This document shows, in pieces, positions 25,010 through 32,409 of a stretch of DNA of 64,000 bases. A program made the translations under genes and the position numbers. Source of the DNA: Halosimplex rubrum (GTDB lineage: Archaea > Halobacteriota > Halobacteria > Halobacteriales > Haloarculaceae); assembly GCF_013415885.1 (NCBI RefSeq), contig NZ_CP058910.1, forward strand, positions 2,232,001 through 2,296,000, read 5' to 3'. Below the pieces are notes generated by a model. That model had not been told where the DNA came from, did not search any database, and worked only from the letters and a program-made list of their open reading frames with translations. Within the stretch, counting starts at the first letter, position 1. Every line of letters begins with the position of its first letter.

Positions 25010-25372
25010 TTACTCCTGGGCGGCGTCGACGAGCTCGCGCAGGTCGTCGGCGCGGTCGCCGCTCGTGACGAGCTTCGAGAACTCCCAGGAGAGCTGGTCG
25101 AGCACCGTCTCGTAGCCCTCGTCGGTCAGGGCGTACTGGTTGGTGCGCTTGTCGAGTTCGCTCTTCTCGACCAGGCCCATCTCGACGAGGTCGTCGAGGT
25201 TGGGGTAGAGTCGGCCGTGGTTGACCTCGTCGTCGTAGTAGTCTTCGAGTTCACGTTTGATAGCGAGCCCGTATCGGGGCTCTTCGCCGAGGATGACGAG
25301 GATGTTCTGCTGGAACGCGGTTAGCTCGCGTGCGATTCCGGGAGTGTCAGTCACCGATTGTGCCTCTGACAT
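25010..25372 (-). CDS. PadR-family transcriptional regulator
   Basis: A 120-residue regulator with the PadR pattern: a winged helix at residues about 17-85 (FQQNILVILGEEPRYGLAIKRELED, recognition segment HGRLYPNLDDLVEMGLVEK, wing with RTNQYALTDEG) and a C-terminal helix for dimerisation. A TATA-like CTATTTA (complement) lies at -22 to -28 and overlaps a palindrome TTAACA-CT-TGTTAA at 25398-25411, a candidate autoregulatory operator. PadR proteins commonly repress stress or detoxification genes. It converges with the rnhA operon, and its start faces the pyrophosphatase gene. Confidence 0.88.
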   Translation of the reverse strand: MSEAQSVTDTPGIARELTAFQQNILVILGEEPRYGLAIKRELEDYYDDEVNHGRLYPNLDDLVEMGLVEKSELDKRTNQYALTDEGYETVLDQLSWEFSKLVTSGDRADDLRELVDAAQE

Positions 25373-25393
25373 GGTTAGTGGAATGTCATCTGG

Positions 25394-25411
25394 CTATTTA
25401 ACACTTGTTAA
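25394..25411 (-). promoter_or_regulatory. PadR promoter with overlapping palindrome
   Basis: The TATA-like box (plus-strand CTATTTA, 25394-25400) overlaps the palindrome TTAACA CT TGTTAA (25398-25411). Placement over the core promoter suggests repression by a dimer, perhaps the PadR protein itself. Confidence 0.5.
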
Positions 25412-25462
25412 CTTTCTTCCGTTATCCGTGAGGATACCCCCCCTCTTCGGCCGCTTATCCGA

Positions 25463-25501
25463 GTGATATCACAGAATGATAATCCTACCGCTACCCGGTA
25501 G
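25463..25501. promoter_or_regulatory. Palindromes upstream of ppa
   Basis: A perfect 10-bp palindrome GTGATATCAC (25463-25472) and an inverted repeat CTACCG-CTACC-CGGTAG (25485-25501) lie 74-112 nt upstream of ppa in the region shared with the PadR gene. They could be operators for either gene. Confidence 0.35.
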
Positions 25502-25574
25502 TTCCGCCGGTTGTGCGGCGGGGTGGCGGACGAAACGGAAAGGCCTTTGCCGGCGCCAGGCGGACTCGCGGGTG

Positions 25575-26108
25575 ATGTCGAACCTCTGGGAAGACCTCGA
25601 GACGGGACCGAACCCGCCCGAGGAGATCTACGCAGTAGTCGAGTGCCTGAAAGGCGAGCGCAACAAGTACGAGTACGACAAGGACATCCCCGGCGTCGTC
25701 CTCGACCGCGTGCTCCACTCGAACGTCCACTACCCCTCCGACTACGGGTTCATCCCGCAGTCGTACTACGACGACGAGGACCCCTTCGACGTGCTCGTCC
25801 TCGTCGAGGACCAGACGTTCCCCGGCTGCGTCATCGAGGCCCGCCCGGTCGCCCTGATGAAGATGGACGACGACGGCGAGCAGGACGACAAGGTCATCGC
25901 CGTCCCCAGCGAGGACCCGCGCTACGACCACATCGAGGACCTCGACGACATCCCCCAGCAGCAACTCGACGAGATCGACGAGTTCTTCGCGACCTACAAG
26001 AACCTCGAAGAGGGCAAGGAAGTCGAGACCCTGGGCTGGGAGGACAAGCAGTCCGCCTACGACGCCATCGAACACGCCCAGGACCTCTACGAGGAAGCGT
26101 TCCAGTAG
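25575..26108 (+). CDS. ppa: Inorganic pyrophosphatase (family I)
   Basis: A 177-residue soluble pyrophosphatase that hydrolyses PPi and drives biosynthetic reactions. Family I signatures are present: the substrate-binding HSNVHYPSDYGFIPQ (residues 48-62) and the metal-binding DEDPFDVLVL (67-76), followed by KVIAVPSEDPRYDHI. The start was chosen at ATG 25575 (MSNLWEDLETGPNPPEEIY), the usual N-terminus; upstream codons are not family-like. A T6 tract 30 nt after the stop is a likely terminator. Neighbours are unrelated in function. Confidence 0.96.
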   Translation: MSNLWEDLETGPNPPEEIYAVVECLKGERNKYEYDKDIPGVVLDRVLHSNVHYPSDYGFIPQSYYDDEDPFDVLVLVEDQTFPGCVIEARPVALMKMDDDGEQDDKVIAVPSEDPRYDHIEDLDDIPQQQLDEIDEFFATYKNLEEGKEVETLGWEDKQSAYDAIEHAQDLYEEAFQ

Positions 26109-26137
26109 GGCCGCCCGCGCGATCGCTCCCGCCGCGA

Positions 26138-26143
26138 TTTTTT
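26138..26143 (+). terminator. T-tract terminator of ppa
   Basis: A run of six T residues lies 30 nt after the ppa stop, in very GC-rich sequence. Archaeal RNA polymerase terminates at such T-runs. Confidence 0.45.
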
Positions 26144-26166
26144 CACGGCCGTCCCGCCCGACCAGC

Positions 26167-26206
26167 CCGACCGCCGATCCACGGAACCGACCGCCGATCC
26201 ACGGAA
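26167..26206. repeat. Perfect 20-bp tandem duplication
   Basis: The 20-mer CCGACCGCCGATCCACGGAA occurs twice with no gap, followed by a partial third copy (CCGACCGACCGCCGA). Confidence 0.9.
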
Positions 26207-26367
26207 CCGACCGACCGCCGAGCGCGACCGATCCGCGAACCCGCGCGGACCGGCACGGGTAAACGGTTCACGCGAGTTTACGCGCCGGTTGAACGGTTAA
26301 ATCGCCGGACTGGGGGCCGTCGTGAACGGTTCTGAAATCGCGCAAACTCACGTACGAGGTCGGCCCC

Positions 26368-26374
26368 CTATATC
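26368..26374 (+). promoter_or_regulatory. TATA-like box of the 56-residue protein gene
   Basis: CTATATC lies about 41-47 nt before the ATG at 26415, leaving a leader of about 20 nt that contains the Shine-Dalgarno-like GAGGTGA (about 26403-26409). Confidence 0.5.
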
Positions 26375-26414
26375 ATCCGTCGGTCCCAAGTCGTACTCGT
26401 CCGAGGTGACCCCG

Positions 26415-26585
26415 ATGCAGAACACCGACCCTCCCTCCGCCGAAGCACTGCGCGAACAAGTGTCCGCCGTCTCCGAACGGTACGTCGCCGTCGACTGCGA
26501 CGACGAGACGGTCGTCTTCGACACCAGCGAACCCGACGGCTGGATCGTCTCCGACAGCGCCGTCGACCGCGAGTCGATGCGGTGA
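26415..26585 (+). CDS. 56-residue acidic small protein, unknown
   Basis: A short protein beginning MQNTDPPSAEALREQVSAVSE with the core RYVAVDCDDETVVFDTSEPDGWIVSDSAV. The pattern of two short beta strands ending in a Trp-Ile-Val/Ser-Asp phrase recalls other very small haloarchaeal proteins, including the one at 20522 (VIYDVDNHRAWIQSD). The start is supported by a Shine-Dalgarno-like GAGGTGA and a TATA box. There is one Cys and no membrane segment. No function can be assigned. Confidence 0.65.
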   Translation: MQNTDPPSAEALREQVSAVSERYVAVDCDDETVVFDTSEPDGWIVSDSAVDRESMR

Positions 26586-26755
26586 GTCGGCCCGCGACGT
26601 ACCGTCGACGCGGCGAGTCCGTCCGCCCTCGCCGGCGGTCGACGCCGCCAACTACCCCGTCCCGTCGGTATGTCTCCCGCGCATCCGCGCCCGTCTCGCG
26701 GATGAATTATGAGCATGGGTAATTACTTGGGGCGCGCGTGCGTACGTCGACGCGT

Positions 26756-26905
26756 ATGGCGACCAGAACACCGACGGCCGGGATGGCGCACCTGACGGTC
26801 GTGCCCGAGAACTTCGGTGAAGCGGCCGACGAGGACGAGCCCGGCGACGACGAGCCCGGCGACGCGGTGGTCGACGGGTCGGCCGGGATCGGTTCACGGG
26901 ACTGA
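26756..26905 (+). CDS. 49-residue acidic small protein, possible
   Basis: A short frame beginning MATRTPTAGMAHLTVVPENFGEA, followed by an acidic DEDEPGDDEPGD stretch. An AT-rich element (ATTATGAGCA, about 26706-26715) lies 40-50 nt upstream. The N-terminal AHLTVVPENF phrase looks like a genuine beta strand and turn, while the acidic tail is low complexity. There are no close neighbours in an operon. I list it because the upstream AT-rich region is otherwise unexplained; it may not be expressed. Confidence 0.4.
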   Translation: MATRTPTAGMAHLTVVPENFGEAADEDEPGDDEPGDAVVDGSAGIGSRD

Positions 26906-26996
26906 CGGCGGTCAGCGGCGGCTGCACCGTCACCGACGCCCCCCGAGCCTGTCCGCGAAAAGAAGCTTCTTGTGCCCCACCGCGGTAATCCGGGGT

Positions 26997-28895
26997 ATGG
27001 GACTGTTCGACCGTATCCGCGGCGGCGACGACGAGCCGCGGGTCGCTTTCTTCGGCATCGACGGCGTACCTTATAGCCTCATCGCCGACAACCGGGAGGA
27101 GTTCCCGAACCTCTCCCGGCTCGTCGACGAGGGGTCGGCCGGCGCCATCGACAGCATCGTGCCGCCCGAGTCCTCGGCCTGTTGGCCGGCGCTGACCTCC
27201 GGCAAGAACCCCGGCGAGACCGGCGTCTACGGCTTCCAGGACCGCGAGGTCGGCTCCTACGAGACGTACGTGCCGATGCGCCGGGACGTCCAGACCAAGC
27301 GCGTCTGGGACCGCGTCCAGGAGGCCGGCCGCGACGCCACGGTGATGAACGTCGTCACCACGTTCCCGCCCCAGCGCGACGTCCAGCGGATGGTGTCGGG
27401 CTTCCTCTCGCCCGGCGTCGAGAAGTCCGCCTACCCCGACGACTTTCGCGACTACCTCCAGTCGATCGACTACCGCATCGACACCAACGCAAGCCTCGGC
27501 CACACCGACAAGGGCGAGTTCATGGAGGACGCCCACGCGACGCTGGACGCCCGCCAGGAGTCGTTCAAACACTACATCGAAGAGGACGACTGGGACCTCT
27601 TTTTCGGCGTCTTCATGGCGACCGACCGCGTCAACCACTTCCTGTTCCGCGACTACGAGGAGGACGGCGAGTACAAAGAGGAGTTCGTGGAGTTCTACCG
27701 GACGCTCGACGAGTACCTCGGCGAGCTCCGCGAGCTACTGCCCGACGACGTGACCATGATGGTCGCCTCCGACCACGGGTTCACCTCGCTGGACTACGAG
27801 GTCAACTGCAACGCCTGGCTCCGCGAGAACGGCTGGCTCTCCTACGAACAGGGCGACGACTACACGTTCCAGCTGGGCGCCTGGCTGCGCGAGGGCGGCC
27901 ACGTCGAGGTCGATCCCGACTACGCCGGCGACGTCGACGAACTCGTCGACATCTCGACGCTGGACGTGGACTTCGACGGCGAGGCGCTGGTGGCCGACTC
28001 CGAGGACGCCCGTGACGAGGCCGTCGCCGCCGTCGAGGAGACCGGCCCCGCGGTCGTCGAGGACGAGGGCGACTCGGTCGCGGTCGTCGACGCCGCCGAC
28101 GTCGAGACCGCGTCGACCGGCGAGGCGTCGTTCCGCATCGAGGTCGACCTCGTCCGCGCGGAGGGCGAGGCCTACGTCGACGGCGACGCCGTCGTCGCGC
28201 TCACCGAGGCGGTCCGCGACCGTATCGTCGACGACCTGGCGGCGGTCACGCCCAAGTCGATGGGCGTCGACAAGGCCGACACCACCGAACTGGTCGACAG
28301 TGTCGACGTCGCGGACGACGAGGGCGGCTTCGAGATCGCGATCACGCCGGCCGACGGCGTCGCACTCGGCACCGATCTGAACGAGGACGCCGACGCCCTG
28401 GAGTACACCCACACCGAGCTCCCCGACATCGCCGACGAGGCCGACGCCTACTCGCTCATCCCCGGTCGCTTCTACCTCAACCTCGAGGGCCGCGAACCGC
28501 GCGGGAGCGTCCCCGAGGAGGAGTACGAGCAGGTGCGCTCGGAGCTGAAGGAGGAACTGGAGGCCATGGAGGGACCCGACGGCGAGCCCGTCGCCGACCG
28601 CGTCGTCACCAAGGAGGACGCCTTCCGCGGCGACCACGACGACATCGCGCCGGACCTGACTATCGTCCCGAACCACGGCTTCGACCTGAAGGCCGGCTTC
28701 AAGGGCCGCAAGAACCCCTTCGTCGAGTTCTCCGCCCGCAACGGCATGCACAGCTTCGACAACGCGACGCTGCTGATCGACGACGAGGAGGCCCGCGTCT
28801 CCGACGTGGATCTGTTCGACATCGCGCCGACCATCCTCGACCTGATGGACGTCGACTACGAGCGCGGCGAGTTCGACGGCACCTCGCTGGTGTAG
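26997..28895 (+). CDS. Alkaline-phosphatase-superfamily phosphodiesterase-like protein with a large insert
   Basis: A 632-residue soluble protein of the type I phosphodiesterase/nucleotide pyrophosphatase group (COG3379-like). Metal-site and nucleophile elements seen: FFGIDGVPY (residues 18-26), the nucleophile region ESSACWPALTSGKNPGETGVYGF (58-80), MATDRVNHF (208-216), SDHGFTS (258-264), and the late NGMHSFDNATLLI (582-594) with its His. Residues about 310-485 separate the two halves and include an acidic, repetitive stretch not expected in the family. The start is ATG 26997 (MGLFDRIRGG). Haloarchaeal members are often linked to glycan or lipid phosphate metabolism, but the substrate here is unknown. 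It appears monocistronic. Confidence 0.88.
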   Translation: MGLFDRIRGGDDEPRVAFFGIDGVPYSLIADNREEFPNLSRLVDEGSAGAIDSIVPPESSACWPALTSGKNPGETGVYGFQDREVGSYETYVPMRRDVQTKRVWDRVQEAGRDATVMNVVTTFPPQRDVQRMVSGFLSPGVEKSAYPDDFRDYLQSIDYRIDTNASLGHTDKGEFMEDAHATLDARQESFKHYIEEDDWDLFFGVFMATDRVNHFLFRDYEEDGEYKEEFVEFYRTLDEYLGELRELLPDDVTMMVASDHGFTSLDYEVNCNAWLRENGWLSYEQGDDYTFQLGAWLREGGHVEVDPDYAGDVDELVDISTLDVDFDGEALVADSEDARDEAVAAVEETGPAVVEDEGDSVAVVDAADVETASTGEASFRIEVDLVRAEGEAYVDGDAVVALTEAVRDRIVDDLAAVTPKSMGVDKADTTELVDSVDVADDEGGFEIAITPADGVALGTDLNEDADALEYTHTELPDIADEADAYSLIPGRFYLNLEGREPRGSVPEEEYEQVRSELKEELEAMEGPDGEPVADRVVTKEDAFRGDHDDIAPDLTIVPNHGFDLKAGFKGRKNPFVEFSARNGMHSFDNATLLIDDEEARVSDVDLFDIAPTILDLMDVDYERGEFDGTSLV

Positions 28896-29083
28896 GCGGC
28901 CGACCGCTCGCGTCTCGCGTTCGCGCGCTGCGCGCTCTCCGTTTCGCTCCACCCCAGAGCCGACAGCGACTGCTCCGCGCCACTCGTCGCGCTCGCAGTC
29001 CCCGTTCGATGGGCCCTTTATCAGTGACTCCCCGAAATCCCGACGCGATCTTGCGATTTTTACTTTCCGGGAACGCGCGCCTC

Positions 29084-29091
29084 TTTATATG
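29084..29091 (+). promoter_or_regulatory. TATA box of the DoxX operon
   Basis: TTTATATG lies 39-46 nt upstream of the ATG at 29130. The leader then carries GAGGTGA (29118-29124) as a Shine-Dalgarno site 5-6 nt before that ATG, which decides for ATG 29130 over GTG 29121. Confidence 0.6.
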
Positions 29092-29129
29092 CACACTCGC
29101 CCGCAAGCTGCACATGTGAGGTGACGACC

Positions 29130-29654
29130 ATGGCAACCAACACGGCGAACCCACTGGCCGACGAGTTCGCGTTCGACATCGGCGGCCCGGTCGCGACGTA
29201 CTGGGTCGCGCTGCTCCGCGTGATCACCGGGTGGTACTTCTTCCACGCCGGCGTGACGAAGATCATCGAGAGCGGGCTCAGCTACGGCGGCGCGACGGGC
29301 TACCTGCAGGGTATGACCGGCACGGCGCTGGGGCCGATCCCGGTGTGGATGGCCGAGAACCTGGCCTGGCTGGTCGAGCCCGGCGTTCCGCTGTTCGAGA
29401 CGCTCATCGGCCTGGGGATCATGTTCGGCGCCCTGACGCGGCTGGCCGCGTTCGGCGGGGCCATCTTCATGACCCTGTTCTGGGTCGGCAACGGCGGCTT
29501 CGGGCACGGACTCGTGACGGGGGACTTCCAGACCCTGCTCATCTTCGTGACCCTCGCGGCGCTGGCCGCCGGCCGGTACTACGGCCTGGACGCCATCCTC
29601 GAGCAGACCAAGCTCGTCGAACGGCACCCGAAACTCAAATACCTGCTCGGCTGA
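29130..29654 (+). CDS. DoxX/TQO-small-subunit-like membrane protein
   Basis: A 174-residue protein with four membrane helices, matching the DoxX family. Seen: the N-terminal helix segment WVALLRVITGWYFFHAGVTKII with conserved Arg, Phe and Lys, an FETLIGLGIMFGALTRLAAF helix, and a C-terminal RYYGLDAILE end. DoxX-type proteins include subunits of thiosulfate:quinone oxidoreductase and proteins linked to sulfur and redox stress. The upstream GAGGTGA site supports the ATG start. A two-helix membrane protein follows after 14 nt and is presumably co-expressed. Confidence 0.85.
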   Translation: MATNTANPLADEFAFDIGGPVATYWVALLRVITGWYFFHAGVTKIIESGLSYGGATGYLQGMTGTALGPIPVWMAENLAWLVEPGVPLFETLIGLGIMFGALTRLAAFGGAIFMTLFWVGNGGFGHGLVTGDFQTLLIFVTLAALAAGRYYGLDAILEQTKLVERHPKLKYLLG

Positions 29655-29668
29655 GGCGGTGACCACCA

Positions 29669-29968
29669 ATGAAAGACACCATCACGACCACGATCGACAG
29701 GGCGGCGATGGCGCTGGGCGGCGGCCTCATCCTGCTGGGGGTCGTCGGCCTGGGCATCGTCGAAGTGCTCGCGGGCCCGCCCTACGGCGCGGCCCCCACG
29801 ACCAACGACGCCGGTGAAGTCGTCGCGACGCCGATGGTCGACGCCAACCTCAGGGTCCTCCTCGTCATCGCGGGCCTGGTCGTCCTGCTCGCCTGGCAGG
29901 GCTACCGCATGGCCGCGACGGCCGGCGGTGAGGACACCACCCAGCGCGTCGAGATGACCGCCGACTGA
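29669..29968 (+). CDS. Two-helix membrane protein in the DoxX operon
   Basis: A 99-residue protein with two membrane helices (residues about 14-35 and 62-82) separated by an exterior loop (GPPYGAAPTTNDAGEVVATPMVDANLR). It lies 14 nt after the DoxX gene and has its own Shine-Dalgarno-like GGTGA (29658-29662) 6 nt before the ATG. I do not recognise the family. It is probably a partner of the DoxX protein, by position. Confidence 0.75.
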   Translation: MKDTITTTIDRAAMALGGGLILLGVVGLGIVEVLAGPPYGAAPTTNDAGEVVATPMVDANLRVLLVIAGLVVLLAWQGYRMAATAGGEDTTQRVEMTAD

Positions 29969-30089
29969 CCGCGCAGTTCCTCCCGTTTCGTTTCGCTCCC
30001 CGCTTCGACACGCACCGACCAGCGGCCGCGCCGCGGCGTCGGACGCGCGTCTGACGGGTCGTTATGGTCTCTCACGGAGAAGGTCGCGT

Positions 30090-31028
30090 ATGGCAAGCCT
30101 GACCCAAGTGTACGAGGGGCACCTGCGGACGGTGACGACCTCTCGTCGGTTCTACGCGGGGGCGGCGCTCTTCGGGGCGGGCGCGGCGATGGTCGTCGCG
30201 AGCATCGTCGTCTCGACGACGGATGTCGGGGCATCGCTCGGGTTCGACCGCATCGCGGCGCGGACGCTCGCCGGCACGCTGGCCGGCCTCGGCCTCCCGG
30301 CCACGTTCCTCGGGGTGTTCGCCGTCCTCCCGGCGGGGCGGACCACCCGCGCCGCCTCGGTCATCGGCGCCAGCGTCGCCGTCCTCGGCGTCGCGCTCTT
30401 CCGGGTCGCATACCCCGACCAGTGGTTCGGCGCCGGCGACCCGCTCGGGGCCGCGGCCGTCGTCGTCTACTTCTTCGGCGCGATGGTCACTCTGACCTGC
30501 CTGTTCGCCGGCCTCGCGACGTTCAAGACCCGCAACGACCCCGGCGGCACCGCTCGCATGGAGATCACCGAGGAGGGCAACCTCCGCCTCGTCGAGGACG
30601 CCGAGCCCGCCGGCGGCTTCGGCTCCGTCGGGCTGTTCGGCAAGGAGCCCCAGGGCGAGGTCCGAACGCAGACCAACCGCGACGAGCCGCCGAGTTCCGA
30701 GCCGACGAACCACGGCCGGGACGCCGAGATCCTGGCCGACGCCGCCGGTGGCCGGTCGAGTCCTCCCGATCCCTCCGGCGCCGCCGCGGACGGCGGCTCC
30801 GCGACGGTCGAGAACGGCGGCGGTGACGCCGGTCCGCAGAACGGCGAGTTCACCGACGCCGAGTTCGTCGAGGCCGCAAGCGAGCGCGGCCGTCCCGACG
30901 CCTACTGCGGCAACTGCGCCCACTTCGAGTACGTCAAGGTCGACGAGAAGATCACGCCCTACTGCGGGCTCCACGAGGAACTCATGGAGGACATGGACGC
31001 CTGCGACGAGTGGTCCGAGGCGAACTAG
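30090..31028 (+). CDS. Four-helix membrane protein with C-terminal cysteine cluster (DUF7139-like)
   Basis: A 312-residue protein. Four membrane helices occupy residues about 20-150. A soluble tail follows, with a beta-like segment (ARMEITEEGNLRLVEDAEPAGGFGSVGLFGKEP), a disordered Gly/Ser/Asp-rich linker, and a final compact segment CGNCAHFEYVKVDEKITPYCGLHEELMEDMDACDEW. Its four cysteines are spaced CX2C-X15-C-X12-C, enough for a zinc or iron-sulfur site. The architecture is a known but uncharacterised haloarchaeal family. It appears monocistronic. Confidence 0.75.
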   Translation: MASLTQVYEGHLRTVTTSRRFYAGAALFGAGAAMVVASIVVSTTDVGASLGFDRIAARTLAGTLAGLGLPATFLGVFAVLPAGRTTRAASVIGASVAVLGVALFRVAYPDQWFGAGDPLGAAAVVVYFFGAMVTLTCLFAGLATFKTRNDPGGTARMEITEEGNLRLVEDAEPAGGFGSVGLFGKEPQGEVRTQTNRDEPPSSEPTNHGRDAEILADAAGGRSSPPDPSGAAADGGSATVENGGGDAGPQNGEFTDAEFVEAASERGRPDAYCGNCAHFEYVKVDEKITPYCGLHEELMEDMDACDEWSEAN

Positions 31029-31106
31029 CGGCGTAGGGCCGGCACGCGGATCCCGCGACGAGTCGCCGATTCTCCGTCTCCCGTTCGTCCGACGACGACC
31101 CGGGAG

Positions 31107-31331
31107 CTACCCGGCCGCGACGACCGAGACGATGCCGACGGCGAGCGTCACGAGTCCGACCGCGACCGCGAGGACCGCGCCGCCCCGGTTGCCGAGGCGG
31201 TACGCCAGCGAGTGGTCGCGGTCGAGGTCCTCTCGGTCGAAGGCGTCGCCGAAGTCGAGGACGAAGACGAACGTCGCCCCTCGCGTCGGCCGCGCCGGAC
31301 GGTCGACACCGCGAACCCGGACATTTTTCAA
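31107..31331 (-). CDS. Short one-helix membrane protein, start uncertain
   Basis: A frame ending GDAFDREDLDRDHSLAYRLGNRGGAVLAVAVGLVTLAVGIVSVVAAG, with a convincing charged N-terminal segment and one C-terminal membrane helix. The only upstream start is a TTG at 31331 that overlaps the promoter of the transcription factor S gene. No ATG or GTG precedes the conserved-looking part, so the start is unclear and the gene may be damaged or use an unusual start. No family is recognised. Confidence 0.35.
   Translation of the reverse strand: MKNVRVRGVDRPARPTRGATFVFVLDFGDAFDREDLDRDHSLAYRLGNRGGAVLAVAVGLVTLAVGIVSVVAAG
31322..31330 (+). promoter_or_regulatory. TATA-like box of the transcription factor S gene
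   Basis: CATTTTTCA lies 24-32 nt upstream of ATG 31354, the spacing of a leaderless archaeal promoter. Confidence 0.55.
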
Positions 31332-31353
31332 CCGGTGGCCCGCTACGGCGGGT

Positions 31354-31680
31354 ATGAAGTTCTGCGACGAATGCGGTTCGATGATGAAAACCGAGGGGGA
31401 CGACTGGGTCTGTGGCAGTTGCGGCTACGAGGAGTCGCGTAACGAGGCCGAGGAGGCCAAGACCGCCGTCACGACACAGGGACAGGAAGAGACCGAGGTC
31501 ATCGACACTTCCGACGTGAGCGCCGAGGACATGGGGCCGACGACCGAGGCCCGCTGCCCGGAGTGTGGCAACGACCAGGCGTTCTGGGAGATGAAACAGA
31601 TCCGCGCGGCCGACGAGAGCGAGACGCGCTTTTTCACCTGCACCGAGTGCGAGCACAAGTGGCGCGAGGACGACCACTGA
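31354..31680 (+). CDS. tfs: Transcription factor S (TFIIS-like)
   Basis: A 108-residue archaeal TFS, which stimulates RNA cleavage by stalled RNA polymerase. The N-terminal zinc ribbon is CDEC...CGSC (residues 4-24) and the C-terminal zinc ribbon CPEC...CTEC (about 68-100). The catalytic acidic tip is the Asp-Glu of RAADESET between the two Cys pairs of the second ribbon. Length and domain order are typical. It has a leaderless-type promoter and is followed 17 nt later by an uncharacterised gene on the same strand. Confidence 0.96.
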   Translation: MKFCDECGSMMKTEGDDWVCGSCGYEESRNEAEEAKTAVTTQGQEETEVIDTSDVSAEDMGPTTEARCPECGNDQAFWEMKQIRAADESETRFFTCTECEHKWREDDH

Positions 31681-31697
31681 AGTAGTATCGGCCCCGA

Positions 31698-32330
31698 GTG
31701 GCCGACGTGCCGCGCGCTCCCGACGACGGCGATGTGCCCGCGCCGCCCGTTCCCGTCGACCGGCTCGACGGAGCCTGGGAGCGCGTCGAAGACGCGACGG
31801 AGACGCTGTTCGGCGTCGAGGGCGCCGACGTGCGCGGCCACACGGTCGTCTACGAGAACACCGCGCTCCGGGCGGCCGTCCGCGAGGCGACCGACGACGC
31901 AGTCGACCAGTCCCGGCGTTTCTTCTTCGCCACGAGGCTCGCCTTCCGCCCGCCGCTGGCCCCCGGTATCGGATCCGCGATGGTGCTCCCCTCGGTGAAA
32001 ACCGAGGCGCTCCGGCGGTTCGCCGACGACCTGACCGAGCGCGGCGTCGACGCCGTCGAACGCGGTCGCCGCGAGCGGATCCGGACCGAGGACCGCTCGC
32101 GAATCACGCTGCGGCAGGTGACCGGCGAGGTGGCGCTCCCCGAGGGGGCCCCCGTCCCGGTCGAGGGGTGGGTCGGCGCCTGGGCCGACGGCGACATCCG
32201 CCTCGCCGGCGGCGCCTACCCCCGTTCGTCGCTGGCTGACCGGTTCCCGGACCTCGACGACCCGGCGCTCGACGGTTCGAGCGACGACTACCGCGAGGAG
32301 CTGTTCGACCTCGTGCGAGCAACGGGCTAA
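31698..32330 (+). CDS. Conserved haloarchaeal protein of unknown function
   Basis: A 210-residue soluble protein that begins at GTG 31698. It contains RFFFATRLAFRPPLAPGIGSAMVLPSVKTEALRRFADDLTERG and a later TLRQVTGEV segment, suggesting a mixed alpha/beta fold. A C-terminal GDIRLAGGAYP strand follows. There are no cysteines, metal motifs or membrane helices. The 17-nt spacing after tfs suggests co-transcription. I do not recognise the family. Confidence 0.75.
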   Translation: MADVPRAPDDGDVPAPPVPVDRLDGAWERVEDATETLFGVEGADVRGHTVVYENTALRAAVREATDDAVDQSRRFFFATRLAFRPPLAPGIGSAMVLPSVKTEALRRFADDLTERGVDAVERGRRERIRTEDRSRITLRQVTGEVALPEGAPVPVEGWVGAWADGDIRLAGGAYPRSSLADRFPDLDDPALDGSSDDYREELFDLVRATG

Positions 32331-32409
32331 CCGGTCCTCTCCCGGTCGAGAGACGAGCCGCCGGCTGACCGACGAGTCGAAACGGAAAACCGCCCCATCG
32401 AGGGGGTCG

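Larger units (their letters stand above)
26109..26414. other. Intergenic region with terminator, tandem repeat and AACGGTT motifs
   Basis: No coding frame is supported in this 306-bp stretch. It holds a T-tract (26138-26143) after ppa, a perfect tandem duplication of 20 bp (26167-26186 and 26187-26206), an inverted repeat GTAAAC (26259-26264) with GTTTAC (26276-26281), three AACGGTT motifs, and the TATA box of the next small gene at about 26368-26374. Confidence 0.6.
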
